Below are positions 17,127 to 27,483 of a DNA stretch of 64,000 nt, one piece after another. The notes beneath the pieces were generated by a model. The model worked only from the letters and a program-made list of their open reading frames with translations, had not been told where the DNA came from and ran no database searches. Positions within the stretch are counted from its first letter, which is position 1; every line of letters starts with the position of its first letter. The stretch spans positions 1-64,000 of the forward strand of contig JAQXTL010000004.1 of assembly GCA_029219465.1 (NCBI GenBank), written 5' to 3'. A program made the translations under genes and the position numbers. This stretch comes from Methanobacteriaceae archaeon. GTDB lineage: Archaea; Methanobacteriota; Methanobacteria; Methanobacteriales; Methanobacteriaceae.

Positions 17127-18173
17127 TTATCTCCTTGAATAATTTTTTGTGTTAATTCCTCTTTCATTAAGCCATTCCCTTGTTTTTCCTCGAATAACCA
17201 ATTTAGATTCTTTTAATTCTTCAATGCTGTTAGCACCAACTAAAAACATTGCAATTCTTAAAGAATCATTGAATCTTGAAATGAATCTGTTTAATTGTTC
17301 TTGAGAAGTAGCATTTTTCAAGAATGGTAAAGCCATACCAACAGCATCTGCTCCAAGAGCAATTGCTTTTGCTGCTTCAAGACCACTGCGAATTCCACCT
17401 GATGAAATAATAGGAACATCTACAGTATTTGCAACTTCAGCAGTACTTACTGCAGTTGGAATTCCCCAGTCCCAGAAGGTTTCACCTAAATATCTGTCTT
17501 CAGCACGATATGTTTCTACAGCTGCCCAGCTGGTTCCTCCTGCACCCTCAATATCAATATAATCAACACCTGCTTCAACTAATGCTTCAGCAGATTCTGC
17601 TGAAATACCACAACCTGTTTCTTTTGCAAGAATCGGAATGTCAACAGAAGAAGTAATCTCACCAATCATGTCAAGATATCCTCTTGCATCCAAATCTCCT
17701 TCAGGCTGTATTGATTCTTGAAGAGGGTTTAAGTGAATTGCTAAAATATCTGCATCCAAAATTTCAACTGCCTTATTAGCAAGAGTTAATTGTGGTGCAC
17801 CGATATTACCTATAAGCAAACAGTCAGGAGCATTTTCACGAACAACAGTGTAAGTATCTTCAAGTTCGCTGTGTTCACATGCTGCTCTTTGAGATCCAAC
17901 ACCTAATGCAATATTATTGTTTTGAGCTGCAATAGCTAATTGTTTGTTGATTTCTTTTGCAGTAGGATGTCCTCCAGTAATTGCAGTTATGAATAATGGA
18001 GAATCAAGTTTTTTACCAAATGCAGTAGTTGACAAATCAATTTGCTGTTTGTCAATTTCTGGTAAAACATTATGGATTAACTCAATGTCTTCAAAACCAG
18101 TGGTTTTGTTTTTAAATGAAACATCATAATTTTCACAAATTAATAAATGCTCTAATTTTCTATCTGAAATCAT
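17127..18173 (-). CDS. fni: Type 2 isopentenyl-diphosphate isomerase
   Basis: Interconverts isopentenyl and dimethylallyl diphosphate using reduced FMN. Landmarks are [14 protein letters not shown] (about 64-77), GVGSQRAA near 96, the ETGCGIS segment, and the phosphate-binding [20 protein letters not shown] near 258. The 348-residue TIM-barrel length fits. It abuts the isopentenyl phosphate kinase gene with no gap, and its product takes up the IPP made by that kinase. Confidence 0.95.
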   Translation of the reverse strand: MISDRKLEHLLICENYDVSFKNKTTGFEDIELIHNVLPEIDKQQIDLSTTAFGKKLDSPLFITAITGGHPTAKEINKQLAIAAQNNNIALGVGSQRAACEHSELEDTYTVVRENAPDCLLIGNIGAPQLTLANKAVEILDADILAIHLNPLQESIQPEGDLDARGYLDMIGEITSSVDIPILAKETGCGISAESAEALVEAGVDYIDIEGAGGTSWAAVETYRAEDRYLGETFWDWGIPTAVSTAEVANTVDVPIISSGGIRSGLEAAKAIALGADAVGMALPFLKNATSQEQLNRFISRFNDSLRIAMFLVGANSIEELKESKLVIRGKTREWLNERGINTKNYSRR

Positions 18174-18974
18174 TTAATTTCCCCTTGAAATTACAGTTCC
18201 TTTCACGTCTTCATCTTCTAATACTTTGAAAATATTATTTTCAACTTCAGCATTTATTATCATAGATTCTATTCCGAGGTCTGCTAAATATAATAATTCT
18301 TTTATTTTGCCAACCATTCCACCGGTAACGTCTATATTTGTAGTTCCTTCGAGTGTATCTAAATCTTCAAGTGAAGAGAATTTATCAAAGAATATAGCGT
18401 CATCGTGGGTTTTTGGATTTTTATTATACACTCCGTCAACATCAGTTCCAAGAATTACTTTGTCAGGAGTAAGGTTTCTTGCAAGATACTGGATTAACTG
18501 ATCTCCGGAAATAACACAGATTCCCAAATCATCATCAAGTACTACATCCCCGTATATTACAGGAATAAAACCTTCATTTAAATATCTTGTAAATGCATCA
18601 AGGCTACAAGGATTTATTCTCTTATCTTTTGCAGTCATGAAACTTGAAGCAGGAATTGCTACAACAGGCAAGCCCTGTTTAATGAATGCTTCACAAACGT
18701 GCATGTTTAATTTTTTAACAGCATTTTGGGTTTCGCAAAATCCAATTCTTTTTTGTGGATATTCGCTCTCATCAAATGCTTCGCCAATTTTATATTTTTT
18801 AGCTGGCGGATGGCCAAAAGAGCCTGCACCATGAACAATAATTAATTGTTTAGGTCCATTATCAAGAGAAGATTTAATTTCTAAAGCTATTCTTTCAAGA
18901 CTTTCGAAATTAACTTCACTTTCTGATGAGTCCTTATTTGTTAGGCTGCTTCCACCTATTTTTAAAATAATCAT
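18174..18974 (-). CDS. ipk: Isopentenyl phosphate kinase
   Basis: Phosphorylates isopentenyl phosphate to IPP, the last step of the archaeal mevalonate route. It is an amino-acid-kinase fold protein with MIILKIGGSSLT at the N-terminus, HGAGSFGHPPA containing the histidine typical of the family, ISGDQL, and GTDVDGVY. I use ATG 18974; the GTG at 18983 overlaps the mevalonate kinase stop and reads as the ribosome site GTGAT. About 266 residues. Neighbours are mvk upstream and fni downstream. Confidence 0.92.
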   Translation of the reverse strand: MIILKIGGSSLTNKDSSESEVNFESLERIALEIKSSLDNGPKQLIIVHGAGSFGHPPAKKYKIGEAFDESEYPQKRIGFCETQNAVKKLNMHVCEAFIKQGLPVVAIPASSFMTAKDKRINPCSLDAFTRYLNEGFIPVIYGDVVLDDDLGICVISGDQLIQYLARNLTPDKVILGTDVDGVYNKNPKTHDDAIFFDKFSSLEDLDTLEGTTNIDVTGGMVGKIKELLYLADLGIESMIINAEVENNIFKVLEDEDVKGTVISRGN

Positions 18975-18979
18975 TATAA

Positions 18980-19942
18980 TCACTTGTAAACTCTTGAGGA
19001 AACTCCTCTTCTAGTAAATCTCACTTTTAAAATATTATCATCACGAGCAATAGCATCTGCAACTTCATCAACTTTTCCAGGACAAAGTGCAATGATACTT
19101 CCTCCACCACCAGCACCAGTAGTTTTAGAACCAATAGCTCCTGCTTCTCTTGCATTATACACCATACGTGATAATTCTAAAGTGTTAACACCAATAACAT
19201 CTAAAAAACCATGATTAATGTTCATTAATTCTCCAATCTTATTGTAATCCTTTTTTAAAATAGCCTGTTTTGCATAATTGGTTAAATTACCCATTGCAGT
19301 AATTACAGGATCAATAATCTTTGGATTTCTGTTTTTCAAGTTTTTAACATCTCTAACCATTTTTCCAGTATTACCATGTTTAGTAGTGTAACCTACAACC
19401 AAAGGAGCATTGAAGTTTACCTTAAAGTGCTCGATTTTTTTGTTTCTGGATAAATAAACAAGACCTCCGTAGGTAGATACTAATGTATCCAAAGGACTTG
19501 CAACTCCCTGAACTGCCTGTTCAACCATATGAGCATCATGAGCTAGAGATTTTTTATTAAAACGAATATTATGGTATCTGTATAATGCAGCAAGTGTAGC
19601 TACAGTAACTGCTGCTGATGAACCAAGCCCTGAACCAATAGGGACATTAGATGATAATGTAATGTCAATTGGAGAGTGGTCATGTGCTTTATAAAGAGAT
19701 TCTAAAATATATCTAATAATACCAGGTTTTCCCTTTGTTAAAACGTATTTTTTCTGTTTTGAAAGTAATTCCGCTTCAAATCCTATATCTGGAGCTCTGA
19801 AAATAGATTTATCACTATCAGATTCCTTAATTGTAACATAAGCCCTTTTATTAACTGCACCTGCAATTGCAGGTTCACCATAAACAACTGAGTGTTCACC
19901 AAATAATATAGTTTTTGCCGGAGCAGAAGCTTTTGCGATCAT
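18980..19942 (-). CDS. mvk: Mevalonate kinase
   Basis: GHMP kinase that phosphorylates mevalonate. Motif 1 is KTILFGEHSVVYG near residues 10-22, motif 2 is PIGSGLGSSAAVTVA near 101-115, and motif 3 is KTTGAGGGGSIIAL near 275. The 320-residue length is usual for archaea. The stop codon overlaps the ribosome site of ipk, so the two are translationally close. The other mevalonate enzymes are not in this window. Confidence 0.94.
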   Translation of the reverse strand: MIAKASAPAKTILFGEHSVVYGEPAIAGAVNKRAYVTIKESDSDKSIFRAPDIGFEAELLSKQKKYVLTKGKPGIIRYILESLYKAHDHSPIDITLSSNVPIGSGLGSSAAVTVATLAALYRYHNIRFNKKSLAHDAHMVEQAVQGVASPLDTLVSTYGGLVYLSRNKKIEHFKVNFNAPLVVGYTTKHGNTGKMVRDVKNLKNRNPKIIDPVITAMGNLTNYAKQAILKKDYNKIGELMNINHGFLDVIGVNTLELSRMVYNAREAGAIGSKTTGAGGGGSIIALCPGKVDEVADAIARDDNILKVRFTRRGVSSRVYK

Positions 19943-19954
19943 AAAAAAACACCT

Positions 19955-20797
19955 TTATTTAAAAATTCCTGAAGCATATCCTACAACTGAAGTAAAATCA
20001 CCAGTTACATCCCCACTAGTTTGATATGCCAATATTTCACAAGAATTCTTCCCGCATCTTTTGGAAAGTGAAATATTTGTCATTACCGGACCATAACCAC
20101 ACATAGTAATATTAAATTGAACGATTTCTTCAAACAATTTAAATTCATTCATTTCTGCAATATCTTCCAAAACAAAGCCATCAACCTTGTTTGCTTTTTC
20201 CTGATTGTTAAAATGAGACAAATCAGTACTTGCAATAACACAATAAGACTTGCCTAACTTATTTCCAGCTTCAAAAATAGCATTTGCCAAATCATTTGAA
20301 GTTACAAATGTTTGAGATTCCATTGTAATCGGGACAATTTTAAAATCAGAAGAAAAATATTGAAGGAAAGGTAGTTGAACTTCAATACTATGTTCTTGAA
20401 CATGAGCTTGAAAATCAGCACTTGCATAATCAGAAACAGAAATTATTTCATCAGCAAATTCACTGTCAACTTCAACATTTCCTAAAGGTGTAATCCATTC
20501 ACCTTCATTAAAAACAGAAATTTCACTACCAAAACCTGTGTGGTTTGGACTTAAAATAATAAAAACTTCAGGAAAACCATTTTCAACGATGTTACAATAG
20601 CCATGAGAAGCTATTGCACCAGAATATTGATAACCTGCATGTGGAACCATAACATTGATAGGGTAAGTGTCCCCTTCAAAGTCTTTTAGTTCAGGTATAA
20701 ACCCTACACCATCTAAAAAACAACTTTCAATAAGTCTATTTAGATTTTCGGCATCACTGGGATAAAATGACCCAGCCACAGCAGGTTTTCTTAACAT
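19955..20797 (-). CDS. MEMO family protein (AmmeMemoRadiSam system protein B)
   Basis: 280 residues. The MEMO family resembles aromatic ring-opening dioxygenases; its archaeal role is unknown, but it often co-occurs with an AMMECR1 protein and a radical SAM enzyme. Conserved residues visible are VPHAGYQYSGA (His), LSPNHTG (His), EHSIEVQLPFLQ, and STDLSHF (His near 193). Neither usual partner is beside it here. It lies 9 bp behind rps2 and 12 bp before mvk in the same strand string. Confidence 0.9.
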   Translation of the reverse strand: MLRKPAVAGSFYPSDAENLNRLIESCFLDGVGFIPELKDFEGDTYPINVMVPHAGYQYSGAIASHGYCNIVENGFPEVFIILSPNHTGFGSEISVFNEGEWITPLGNVEVDSEFADEIISVSDYASADFQAHVQEHSIEVQLPFLQYFSSDFKIVPITMESQTFVTSNDLANAIFEAGNKLGKSYCVIASTDLSHFNNQEKANKVDGFVLEDIAEMNEFKLFEEIVQFNITMCGYGPVMTNISLSKRCGKNSCEILAYQTSGDVTGDFTSVVGYASGIFK

Positions 20798-20806
20798 TTA
20801 ACTCAC

Positions 20807-21409
20807 TTAAAATTTAAGTTCAAAGTCAGTGGAATCAATATCTAAGTCACCGTCTTCAGGAATGTCTCCTCTTTCTCTTAAGATTTGTCTTGCAAGTAAC
20901 CAGTAAACTAAAGCGATAGCTTTTCTACCTTTGTTGTTAACTGGGATTGCAATATCAACAAAACTGAGTAAGTTTTCAGTATCACATAATCCAACAACGA
21001 GAATACCGTTTTGTTTGGATTCTAAAACAGCTTGTGCGTCAGATCTTGGGTCAGTTACAACAATAACTTTAGGTTCAATGAATTTAGCATAATTTGGATT
21101 GGTTAAAGTACCAGGGATGAATCTACCAGGGATAGTTTTTGCACCGGTAATTTCACCGAATTTTTTAACAGGAGCTTGACCGTATTGTCTGGTAGCTACT
21201 ACTAAAATGTCTTCTGGGTCATATTTTGCTAAAAGTTTTGCGATTTGTCTGATTCTTTCATCAGTTTTTTGAATATCTAATACGTATAAACCGTCAGATC
21301 TTACTCTGAATATGTATTTTTCCATGTCACTGGTTTTTTGTTGAGTTCCAATATGTAAACCAGCTGCTAAGTAATTGTCTAAGTCTATTAAAAGTTCATC
21401 ATTTGCCAT
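20807..21409 (-). CDS. rps2: Ribosomal protein uS2
   Basis: 200-residue small-subunit protein. [15 protein letters not shown] near residue 12, the [16 protein letters not shown] segment and [18 protein letters not shown] identify archaeal S2. It lies in the ferredoxin-S2-MEMO part of the long minus-strand string. Confidence 0.95.
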   Translation of the reverse strand: MANDELLIDLDNYLAAGLHIGTQQKTSDMEKYIFRVRSDGLYVLDIQKTDERIRQIAKLLAKYDPEDILVVATRQYGQAPVKKFGEITGAKTIPGRFIPGTLTNPNYAKFIEPKVIVVTDPRSDAQAVLESKQNGILVVGLCDTENLLSFVDIAIPVNNKGRKAIALVYWLLARQILRERGDIPEDGDLDIDSTDFELKF

Positions 21410-21423
21410 TTTTTACACCTCAT

Positions 21424-21618
21424 TTAAAAATCATCTTCAATTTTAACACAATCGTTTGGACAAACGTCCATACATACTTCACAATAACTACATTCTGAAG
21501 GGTCGACAATTTCAATTTTGTCTCCTTTAAGAACCAATACTTCCATAGGACAGACATCAGAACATTCTGCACAGTCTGCACCATCACATTTATCATATTC
21601 AATAGTTACTTTAGCCAT
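21424..21618 (-). CDS. 2[4Fe-4S] ferredoxin
   Basis: 64 residues. Two cluster motifs are complete: CDGADCAECSDVCP (with one longer first spacing, C-x4-C-x2-C-x3-CP) and CSYCEVCMDVCP. A small soluble electron carrier; its partner is not evident from the neighbours (enolase upstream, S2 downstream). The frame starting at 21618 is chosen because it carries both motifs; a parallel ORF in another frame is a shadow. Confidence 0.93.
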   Translation of the reverse strand: MAKVTIEYDKCDGADCAECSDVCPMEVLVLKGDKIEIVDPSECSYCEVCMDVCPNDCVKIEDDF

Positions 21619-21637
21619 AGTAATTCCTCTAAACTAT

Positions 21638-22882
21638 TTAAAACTTATTCATAATTGGATTTGGAAGTTCCTCTTCTATGCGAATTAGTTCATTTAATTT
21701 AGCTATTCTTTCCCCACCAATAGCTCCTGTTTTAATCATCGGAGATGAAAAACCAACTGCTAAATGAGCAATAGTCTCATCAGTAGTTTCACCGGACCTA
21801 TGAGATACAACAGGGACGATATTATTTTCTTTAGCTAATTTAACAGTAGCATAAGTTTCAGATAAAGAACCAATTTGATTTGGTTTAATAATGATAGCAT
21901 TTGCAGCTTTCATTTCAATACCTTTAGCAAGCAAGTCTTTATTTGTTACAAATAAATCATCACCACATACAAGGCATTTATCTCCCACTTTTGCAGTTAA
22001 CTGAGAAAATCCTCCAAAGTCGGATTCATCAAATGGATCTTCTACATAAAATATATTGTAAGTATCAATAATATCTTTTACGAAATCTATTTGATCTCCG
22101 GTATCTCTTTTAATACCATCTTGAGCATAAATGTATTTTTGCTCTTCTGCATTCCATAATTCGGATGCAGCCATATCAAGTGAAGGTCTAATTTCAATAC
22201 CTAATTCATCAGTTACTTCTTCACAAGCCTGAGCCTGAATTTCTAAAGCAACATCATTAGAAATGTTAGGTACCCATCCACCTTCGTCACCTTTACCACC
22301 AGTAAAGTTTGAATCTTTAGTTTGAATTAACTCTTTAAGTCTTTTGTGAACGTAAGCATTAGCAAAAACTGCATCACCAATGTTAGAAGCTCCTACAGGA
22401 ACAACTAAGAATTCCTGAATATCTGGTGCATTAATACCAGCATGTGCTCCACCGTTCATCATATTACCTAAAGGGAAAGGTAATTCATTTACTAAATTTC
22501 CACCAATGTATTTATATAATGGCATGTTATAAGATGCAGCTGCAGCTTTAGCCACTGCCATTGAAATAGCAACAGTAGTGTTACCACCAATAGCGGACAA
22601 ATTATCGGTTCCATCGACTTCTTTTAATACTTCATCAATGGTTGCTAAATCATCAGCATCCATACCGATAAGTTCAGAAGCGATTAAATCTTCCATTTCA
22701 CTTACAACTTCATCAATACCACCTTTTGGATACGGTACTACTTCGCGTGAACCAGTACTTGCTCCGCTAGGTGCAGCAGCTCTACCCGAACTATTCCAAG
22801 TAACAACATCTACTTCGATAGTAGGGTTACCTCTGCTATCCAAGATCTTACGAACCTGGACGTCTTCTATTATACTAACCAA
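21638..22882 (-). CDS. eno: Enolase
   Basis: Converts 2-phosphoglycerate to phosphoenolpyruvate; in methanogens it serves gluconeogenesis. Landmarks are [29 protein letters not shown], the metal ligands in FYVEDPFDE and VCGDDLFVT, the catalytic lysine in [10 protein letters not shown] and [10 protein letters not shown] prefer TTG 22882 (MVSIIEDV), which is preceded by GAGGTG at six bases; the longer reading from GTG 22891 starts inside that ribosome site. About 414 residues. Confidence 0.94.
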   Translation of the reverse strand: MVSIIEDVQVRKILDSRGNPTIEVDVVTWNSSGRAAAPSGASTGSREVVPYPKGGIDEVVSEMEDLIASELIGMDADDLATIDEVLKEVDGTDNLSAIGGNTTVAISMAVAKAAAASYNMPLYKYIGGNLVNELPFPLGNMMNGGAHAGINAPDIQEFLVVPVGASNIGDAVFANAYVHKRLKELIQTKDSNFTGGKGDEGGWVPNISNDVALEIQAQACEEVTDELGIEIRPSLDMAASELWNAEEQKYIYAQDGIKRDTGDQIDFVKDIIDTYNIFYVEDPFDESDFGGFSQLTAKVGDKCLVCGDDLFVTNKDLLAKGIEMKAANAIIIKPNQIGSLSETYATVKLAKENNIVPVVSHRSGETTDETIAHLAVGFSSPMIKTGAIGGERIAKLNELIRIEEELPNPIMNKF

Positions 22883-23018
22883 AAAAAACACCTCAGTGCC
22901 AATTAATTTATTACCAACTAACCTATACTGCTAAAAAAATCAGTAAGTTTATTTATAGAGTTATATTGGTATTTTTTATTTTTTTTAAATAAATATTAGG
23001 AATAAATAGAAAAGCTAT

Positions 23019-23201
23019 TTATTCGTATCTAATAACATCTAATGGTAAAACTCCAGCTTTGAGTTCTTCGTAAGCTATATCAATAGGATCTAAAGAGTCC
23101 TTAATTTCAACTAAAGGTTTAGCACCCATAGATATTTGAATTGCTCTAGCTCCGAGAAGTCTAGCTCTTTCAAACCTTGTTAATTTTTTTTCAACATCCA
23201 T
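23019..23201 (-). CDS. rpoK: DNA-directed RNA polymerase subunit K (Rpb6)
   Basis: 60 residues from ATG 23201 ([17 protein letters not shown]). The family core [13 protein letters not shown] with [20 protein letters not shown] is complete. An ATG five codons upstream at 23216 is also possible, but the shorter form matches archaeal relatives. It follows rpoN by about 80 bp and precedes enolase by 136 bp, so enolase may have its own promoter. Confidence 0.93.
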   Translation of the reverse strand: MDVEKKLTRFERARLLGARAIQISMGAKPLVEIKDSLDPIDIAYEELKAGVLPLDVIRYE

Positions 23202-23278
23202 GAATATTACTTCCATTTTTAGGCATATATTTTACCAAGATTATATTTTTATTAAAAAATATCCCTACAAATGTATAA

Positions 23279-23449
23279 TTATTCCCATGTCTCAACATGA
23301 GAAATTAACATTCTTCTACAACAATATCTAGTTAAACCTAAATCATCTAAAACATCTTTAGATTTTTCACCAGCTTCAACCCTTTTGTTATATTCATCAA
23401 AGACTGCGGATACAGGTTTTCCACAACTTAAACATCTAATAGGAATCAT
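23279..23449 (-). CDS. rpoN: DNA-directed RNA polymerase subunit N (Rpb10)
   Basis: A 56-residue protein read directly from the minus strand: it begins [13 protein letters not shown] and ends HVETWE. The Rpb10 zinc ligands are present: CxxC at C6/C9 and the pair C43-C44 in [12 protein letters not shown]. It assembles with RpoD and RpoL. The gene sits between rps9 and rpoK, its usual archaeal neighbours. Confidence 0.95.
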   Translation of the reverse strand: MIPIRCLSCGKPVSAVFDEYNKRVEAGEKSKDVLDDLGLTRYCCRRMLISHVETWE

Positions 23450-23497
23450 TTATATCATCTTTTTTAATTTAAATAAAAAATAAAAGTACAGAAAGAA

Positions 23498-23899
23498 TTA
23501 TCTGTAACTTTTTTGTTTACGAGCTCTTGCACCAGGACCACCGTATTTTTTAGGTTCGGAACGTCTTGGGTCACCAACTAACATAGTTCTGTCGTGTTGG
23601 ATGAATTTGTCTTTTAAATCCATATCATTAGACCATTGGACGAGTCCTTTTGCAATAACCATACGTGCAGCTTCAGCTTGACCCATTACTCCTCCACCAA
23701 TAACGCGGATGTTAATATCCACTTCATTAGCTAAGTCACCAGCTAAGATTAATGGTTCTTGTAATTTTAAGTTAGCAAGCTCTGGAGAATAAAGTTCTAA
23801 AGGAACTCTGTTAATTCTGATTTTACCGGTTCCTTCACGAACAGTACCTCTTGCGATAGCTGTTTTACGTTTTCCACTAGTATGAATAACTTTAACCAT
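23498..23899 (-). CDS. rps9: Ribosomal protein uS9
   Basis: 133 residues. [14 protein letters not shown] at the N-terminus and the basic C-terminal tail ending in KQKSYR, which reaches the P-site tRNA, are diagnostic. It follows rpl13 by 18 bp, the classical L13-S9 pair. Confidence 0.96.
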   Translation of the reverse strand: MVKVIHTSGKRKTAIARGTVREGTGKIRINRVPLELYSPELANLKLQEPLILAGDLANEVDINIRVIGGGVMGQAEAARMVIAKGLVQWSNDMDLKDKFIQHDRTMLVGDPRRSEPKKYGGPGARARKQKSYR

Positions 23900-23917
23900 A
23901 ATTACACATCCATTTAT

Positions 23918-24340
23918 CTAAAAGGTAGCTCCTAAAAGTTTGGAGATTTCACCTAATTCAATACCTTTTTTAATGTTTTTGTATTCTGCTTCAGGAACTG
24001 CGGTGAGTTCTGCATCAGCGTATTCAGCAGGTACGCCAACAAATGCTTTTAAGCCTTTGAATGCAGTTTTACCTTTGGATTTTTTGAAAGGTAACATTCC
24101 TCTTACAGTTCTTCTAAATATATCATCTGGTCTTCTAGGATATTTAGGACCTAAGTCACGAGGGTTGGAGATACTTGCTCTGTCAACTCTTTGTTTGTAT
24201 TTAGCATAAGCCCAATCCTTATTACCAGTTAACATAATTTTTTCAGCATTAATAATAATTACTTCTTCGCCTTCTAAAAGATTTTTACTAGTTACACTAG
24301 CTAATCTTCCTAAAACGCATCCTTCTCCGTCAATAATCAT
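23918..24340 (-). CDS. rpl13: Ribosomal protein uL13
   Basis: 140 residues. [14 protein letters not shown] at the N-terminus and [15 protein letters not shown] in the middle are typical of archaeal L13. Gap of 8 bp behind eL18. Confidence 0.96.
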   Translation of the reverse strand: MIIDGEGCVLGRLASVTSKNLLEGEEVIIINAEKIMLTGNKDWAYAKYKQRVDRASISNPRDLGPKYPRRPDDIFRRTVRGMLPFKKSKGKTAFKGLKAFVGVPAEYADAELTAVPEAEYKNIKKGIELGEISKLLGATF

Positions 24341-24348
24341 AATAACAC

Positions 24349-24714
24349 CTATTCCATTATCCTAATGTTTGATCCTTTAGGATTAGATTCGATTATTTCA
24401 TCAATAGCGATGCATTCTCCACCAGCACTTTCGATTTTTTCTTGTGCTTTAGCTGAGAATTTTAATGCTACAACATCTACTTTTTCTGTTAAATTACCGT
24501 TTGATAAAACTTTACCTGGTACTAAGATAGTTTCACCAGCTTCAGCATGTCTTGCAATATCAGACAAATTTACTTCAGCGGTTCTTCTATTAGACCTTTC
24601 AAGTCTTTGTGCAACATCTTTCCAAATAGCTGCATCTTCACTTCTTGATTGTTCATAAAGTTTATTAATAAGTTCAATAAGGTTAGGATTAGTTTTTATA
24701 ATCTTTTTAGCCAT
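24349..24714 (-). CDS. rpl18e: Ribosomal protein eL18
   Basis: 121 residues. [23 protein letters not shown] and [13 protein letters not shown]-type segments ([14 protein letters not shown]) are typical. Its start overlaps the rpoD stop by one base (TAATG), indicating coupled translation. Confidence 0.95.
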   Translation of the reverse strand: MAKKIIKTNPNLIELINKLYEQSRSEDAAIWKDVAQRLERSNRRTAEVNLSDIARHAEAGETILVPGKVLSNGNLTEKVDVVALKFSAKAQEKIESAGGECIAIDEIIESNPKGSNIRIME

Positions 24715-25517
24715 TATTTACTTCCTCCTTCTTCACTAAATCTGATAAACTTATCTGCTTTTTCACCTAATACTTCACAAGCTTTTAATAAAACTTCTTT
24801 AGGAGGCATTGATCCATCAGTTTCTATTCTAAATATGAAATCATTTTCACGATACCCTACGTTAATATAACCATTGGTTGAAGCTCTGACGCAACTTTTA
24901 CACATAGCACAGTTTTCGATGTCTAAAATCTTAATCTTTTTAGATCTTTTATCAGATTTTAAAACACCTCTTGGGCATGCAGATGCACAGTCATAATCAA
25001 TTTCCATATCATCATTAAAAGTGATTTCAGGATATTGTTTATATGCACAAACAGTAGTAGGCATCCATTTAGCATGTTCTTTTCCGTATCCTACTTTAGC
25101 AACAGCTTCAATTTTGAGTTGTTCATTTTCTTTAAGTTTTACTAAAGGAATGGTATCGTATACAGGTTTAATTTTTGAGTCTGAAGATATTAAATCCTTT
25201 GAATAAACTACTTTAGGTCCTTCTTCGACTAAAGAGAACATGATTCCATTATCATACTCATCCCAATCATCATCTTCGGGTAAAGATAATCCTTCAAGAG
25301 CATCAAGATCAGAAACTAAAGGAGTTAAACCAAGTCTATGAGCGAGTACCTCATTAAACATAGCGGAATCATTTCTAATAATATTTACATCTTCGATAGC
25401 TATTTTTGGTACGTTAACCATAGCACATCTTCTAATTGCATTGATAAAAGGTACTTCTGCATCACGAACAATGAATACAATTTCATCATCCTTTTGACTT
25501 TTAACTTCTATCTCCAT
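24714..25517 (-). CDS. rpoD: DNA-directed RNA polymerase subunit D (Rpb3), single-cluster type
   Basis: 267 residues. The dimerisation domain begins with VPFINAIRRCAMVNVPKIAIEDV. A ferredoxin-like insert near residues 178-210 has CASACPRG and CAMCKSCVRAS. In a two-cluster ferredoxin fold, these five cysteines keep the three of motif 2 plus the last of motif 1, enough for one [4Fe-4S] cluster, while the other cluster is lost. The subunit pairs with RpoL and starts polymerase assembly. It lies between S11 and eL18, the usual archaeal order. Confidence 0.95.
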   Translation of the reverse strand: MEIEVKSQKDDEIVFIVRDAEVPFINAIRRCAMVNVPKIAIEDVNIIRNDSAMFNEVLAHRLGLTPLVSDLDALEGLSLPEDDDWDEYDNGIMFSLVEEGPKVVYSKDLISSDSKIKPVYDTIPLVKLKENEQLKIEAVAKVGYGKEHAKWMPTTVCAYKQYPEITFNDDMEIDYDCASACPRGVLKSDKRSKKIKILDIENCAMCKSCVRASTNGYINVGYRENDFIFRIETDGSMPPKEVLLKACEVLGEKADKFIRFSEEGGSK

Positions 25518-25531
25518 ATTAAACCATCCAT

Positions 25532-25924
25532 CTAAATTCTTCTTCCTCTTTTACCACCAGGTCTTCCAGTACCATCGTGAGGAATTGGAGTAATATCTTC
25601 TATTTTTCCAATTTTAATTCCAGCTCTTGCTAAAGCACGAATAGTAGCTTGTGCACCAGGTCCTGGACTTCTAGGTCCATTTCCACCAGGAGCTCTTACT
25701 TTGATATGTAAACCAACGAATCCTTTTTCTTTTGCATCATCAGCAATTCTAGTTGCTGCAGCCATAGCTGCGAAAGGTGAAGATTGTTGTCTGTCTGCAC
25801 GTACAACTTTTCCACCAGACCATTGGGAAATAGTTTCAGCACCAGTAATGTCTGTTACAGTAATAATAGTGTTGTTGAATGATGAGTAAATATTAGCGAT
25901 ACCCCATTTTTCATCTTTTGCCAT
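25532..25924 (-). CDS. rps11: Ribosomal protein uS11
   Basis: 130 residues. [25 protein letters not shown] and the C-terminal [20 protein letters not shown] are diagnostic of S11. Gap of 11 bp behind rps4. Confidence 0.96.
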   Translation of the reverse strand: MAKDEKWGIANIYSSFNNTIITVTDITGAETISQWSGGKVVRADRQQSSPFAAMAAATRIADDAKEKGFVGLHIKVRAPGGNGPRSPGPGAQATIRALARAGIKIGKIEDITPIPHDGTGRPGGKRGRRI

Positions 25925-25935
25925 AATTACACCCT

Positions 25936-26475
25936 CTATTCCTCAGTATTAACTTTATCAGCTTTACCATTGTTGTACTCTTCAATTTGTTTAGCTACAG
26001 GTGAAGAACGGTAGAAACCGATGTCGTCTTCTTGACCTTTTAAAACTACATAACTTGGTGAGTTGATTTTTTTACCGTTTAATGCTATGTGTCCGTGTAC
26101 AACAAACATTCTTGCTTCTTTAGGAGTACGAGCTAAACCTTTATTGTATACAATAGTTTGTAATCTTCTTCTTAAGATATCTTCAACGTTTAAGTCTAAG
26201 ATTTCTTCAAGAGCAGCACCTTCAGGTAAAACACCGGTTCTAGCTAAGTGTCCTAATAATTCTAATTTTTCTTCTTGCATTTGATCAGCAGAAAAACCGA
26301 GTAAGTATCTTGCTTCCCTACTGTATCTTCTGACTAAAGTATCAGCTTTCCAAATTTCTTTTTTATTTTTTAAACCGTATTTAGCCATTAATTTGTTTTC
26401 ATTTTTAATTCTTTCCGCATTCCAAGGATGTGGTGGTGTATTATATTTTTTCCTTGATTTTCTAGGTTGTCCCAT
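25936..26475 (-). CDS. rps4: Ribosomal protein uS4
   Basis: 179 residues. N-terminal [18 protein letters not shown] and the S4 RNA-binding domain ([20 protein letters not shown] then [20 protein letters not shown]) identify archaeal S4/S9e. Confidence 0.96.
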   Translation of the reverse strand: MGQPRKSRKKYNTPPHPWNAERIKNENKLMAKYGLKNKKEIWKADTLVRRYSREARYLLGFSADQMQEEKLELLGHLARTGVLPEGAALEEILDLNVEDILRRRLQTIVYNKGLARTPKEARMFVVHGHIALNGKKINSPSYVVLKGQEDDIGFYRSSPVAKQIEEYNNGKADKVNTEE

Positions 26476-26536
26476 TAAAACATCTCCTTTATAAAATTGA
26501 ATTTAAAATTTAATTTCTTAAAAAAAAGTTCCATGT

Positions 26537-26986
26537 CTATCCGCGTGAACGTTTTACACCAACTGAAGAACTTTTTCTGAAAGTAGACTTGGTTCTTTGA
26601 CCTCTAACAGGTAAACCGACTTCGTGTCTTCTACCTTTGTAACTTCTGGTCTTTTTCATTCTGTTTAAATCATCTCTTAAAGTCATGTCAAGATCAGATT
26701 CGATTAAGTGAATGTCTTCACCAGTTTCATAGTCTTCCCTACGGTTTAACATCCATCTAGGAATGCCAAAGTCTTGAGGGTTTTCTAAAATTTCTTCAAT
26801 TCTTAAAACATCTTCGTCAGCGATGTATCCAATTTTAGCTTCTAAATCTAAGTCCAAAATACGGCACATAGTTTTAGATAAAGAGATTCCTACACCTTTA
26901 ATTTCAGTTAAAGCTTGTTCAATGGTTTTGTTACCATTTACGTCCTTTCTTGAAATACGCACTAAATGCTTAAAATCGTCTTCCAT
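26537..26986 (-). CDS. rps13: Ribosomal protein uS13
   Basis: 149 residues. [19 protein letters not shown] and the basic C-terminus [16 protein letters not shown] are typical. I start at ATG 26986, preceded by GGAGGT at six bases; a TTG one codon earlier is not needed. First gene of the S13-S4-S11-RpoD run. Upstream lie AT-rich promoter sequence and a tRNA gene on the same strand. Confidence 0.96.
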   Translation of the reverse strand: MEDDFKHLVRISRKDVNGNKTIEQALTEIKGVGISLSKTMCRILDLDLEAKIGYIADEDVLRIEEILENPQDFGIPRWMLNRREDYETGEDIHLIESDLDMTLRDDLNRMKKTRSYKGRRHEVGLPVRGQRTKSTFRKSSSVGVKRSRG

Positions 26987-27170
26987 CAAATAACCTCCAT
27001 TTATAGAGCGAATCTACGAGACGTTAGTTATAGATTCGAATGTTTTGATTAACAAAACACAGTTCTTTCAACAGTTATAAACTTAGTTACTAAAATAACT
27101 AAGAGTGCAAAAATATCAGTTTAACAAGTATTTTAATAAAGTTAAAAAAATATAGTTAAAAACTAATAAA
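26987..27170. other. Leader region upstream of rps13
   Basis: About 180 bp between tRNA-Ser and rps13, both on the minus strand. A dyad TTAGTTA/TAACTAA (about 27085-27104) and long A/T tracts near 27140-27165 are seen. Probably holds the promoter of the S13 run; no box is clear enough to place. Confidence 0.4.
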
Positions 27171-27255
27171 CGCCGAGACTGGGATTTGAACCCAGGAGGG
27201 CTGAACGCCCACGAGATTTCCAGTCTCGCGCCTTACCAGGCTAGACTATCTCGGC
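27171..27255 (-). tRNA. tRNA-Ser (GGA anticodon)
   Basis: The acceptor arms GCCGAGA and TCTCGGC pair, the anticodon loop CTGGAAA gives GGA between CGAGA/TCTCG arms, and the extra arm GGGCGTTCAGCCC is the long class II variable arm of serine tRNA. The T-loop GGTTCAAATCC is canonical. The discriminator base is G; CCA is not encoded. No intron. A TATA box TTTATATA (27330-27337, read on minus) and an 8-bp hairpin (27282-27306) lie upstream. Confidence 0.95.
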
Positions 27256-27281
27256 ATTAAAATAGTTAGCAAATACTTGCA

Positions 27282-27337
27282 ATCATGTTGTCTAGAATAA
27301 CATGATAAATTAATATATCTACCTTCAAGTATATAAA
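27282..27337 (-). promoter_or_regulatory. tRNA-Ser promoter and leader hairpin
   Basis: TTTATATA (27330-27337 on minus) is a canonical stable-RNA box A. Downstream, ATCATGTT (27282-27289) and AACATGAT (27299-27306) form a perfect 8-bp stem in what would be a leader of about 50 nt before the tRNA. The hairpin may help processing; role inferred. Confidence 0.45.
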
Positions 27338-27440
27338 GGTATTGATTTCTAGCAATAGTTTTTAAAAAAAAGCTATACTTACAATAATATATTAGATTGT
27401 TCTAGTTAATAAACTTAAAAAAACAGAATTTAAAAAACAA

Positions 27441-27451
27441 CTTTTATATTA
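27441..27451 (+). promoter_or_regulatory. TATA box of lemA
   Basis: CTTTTATATTA lies about 35 bp before the ATG at 27484, which implies a very short 5' leader of about 10 nt containing GTGAT as the ribosome site. Confidence 0.45.
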
Positions 27452-27483
27452 AATGTTAGTGAAAATTAAAGATTAGTGATATT

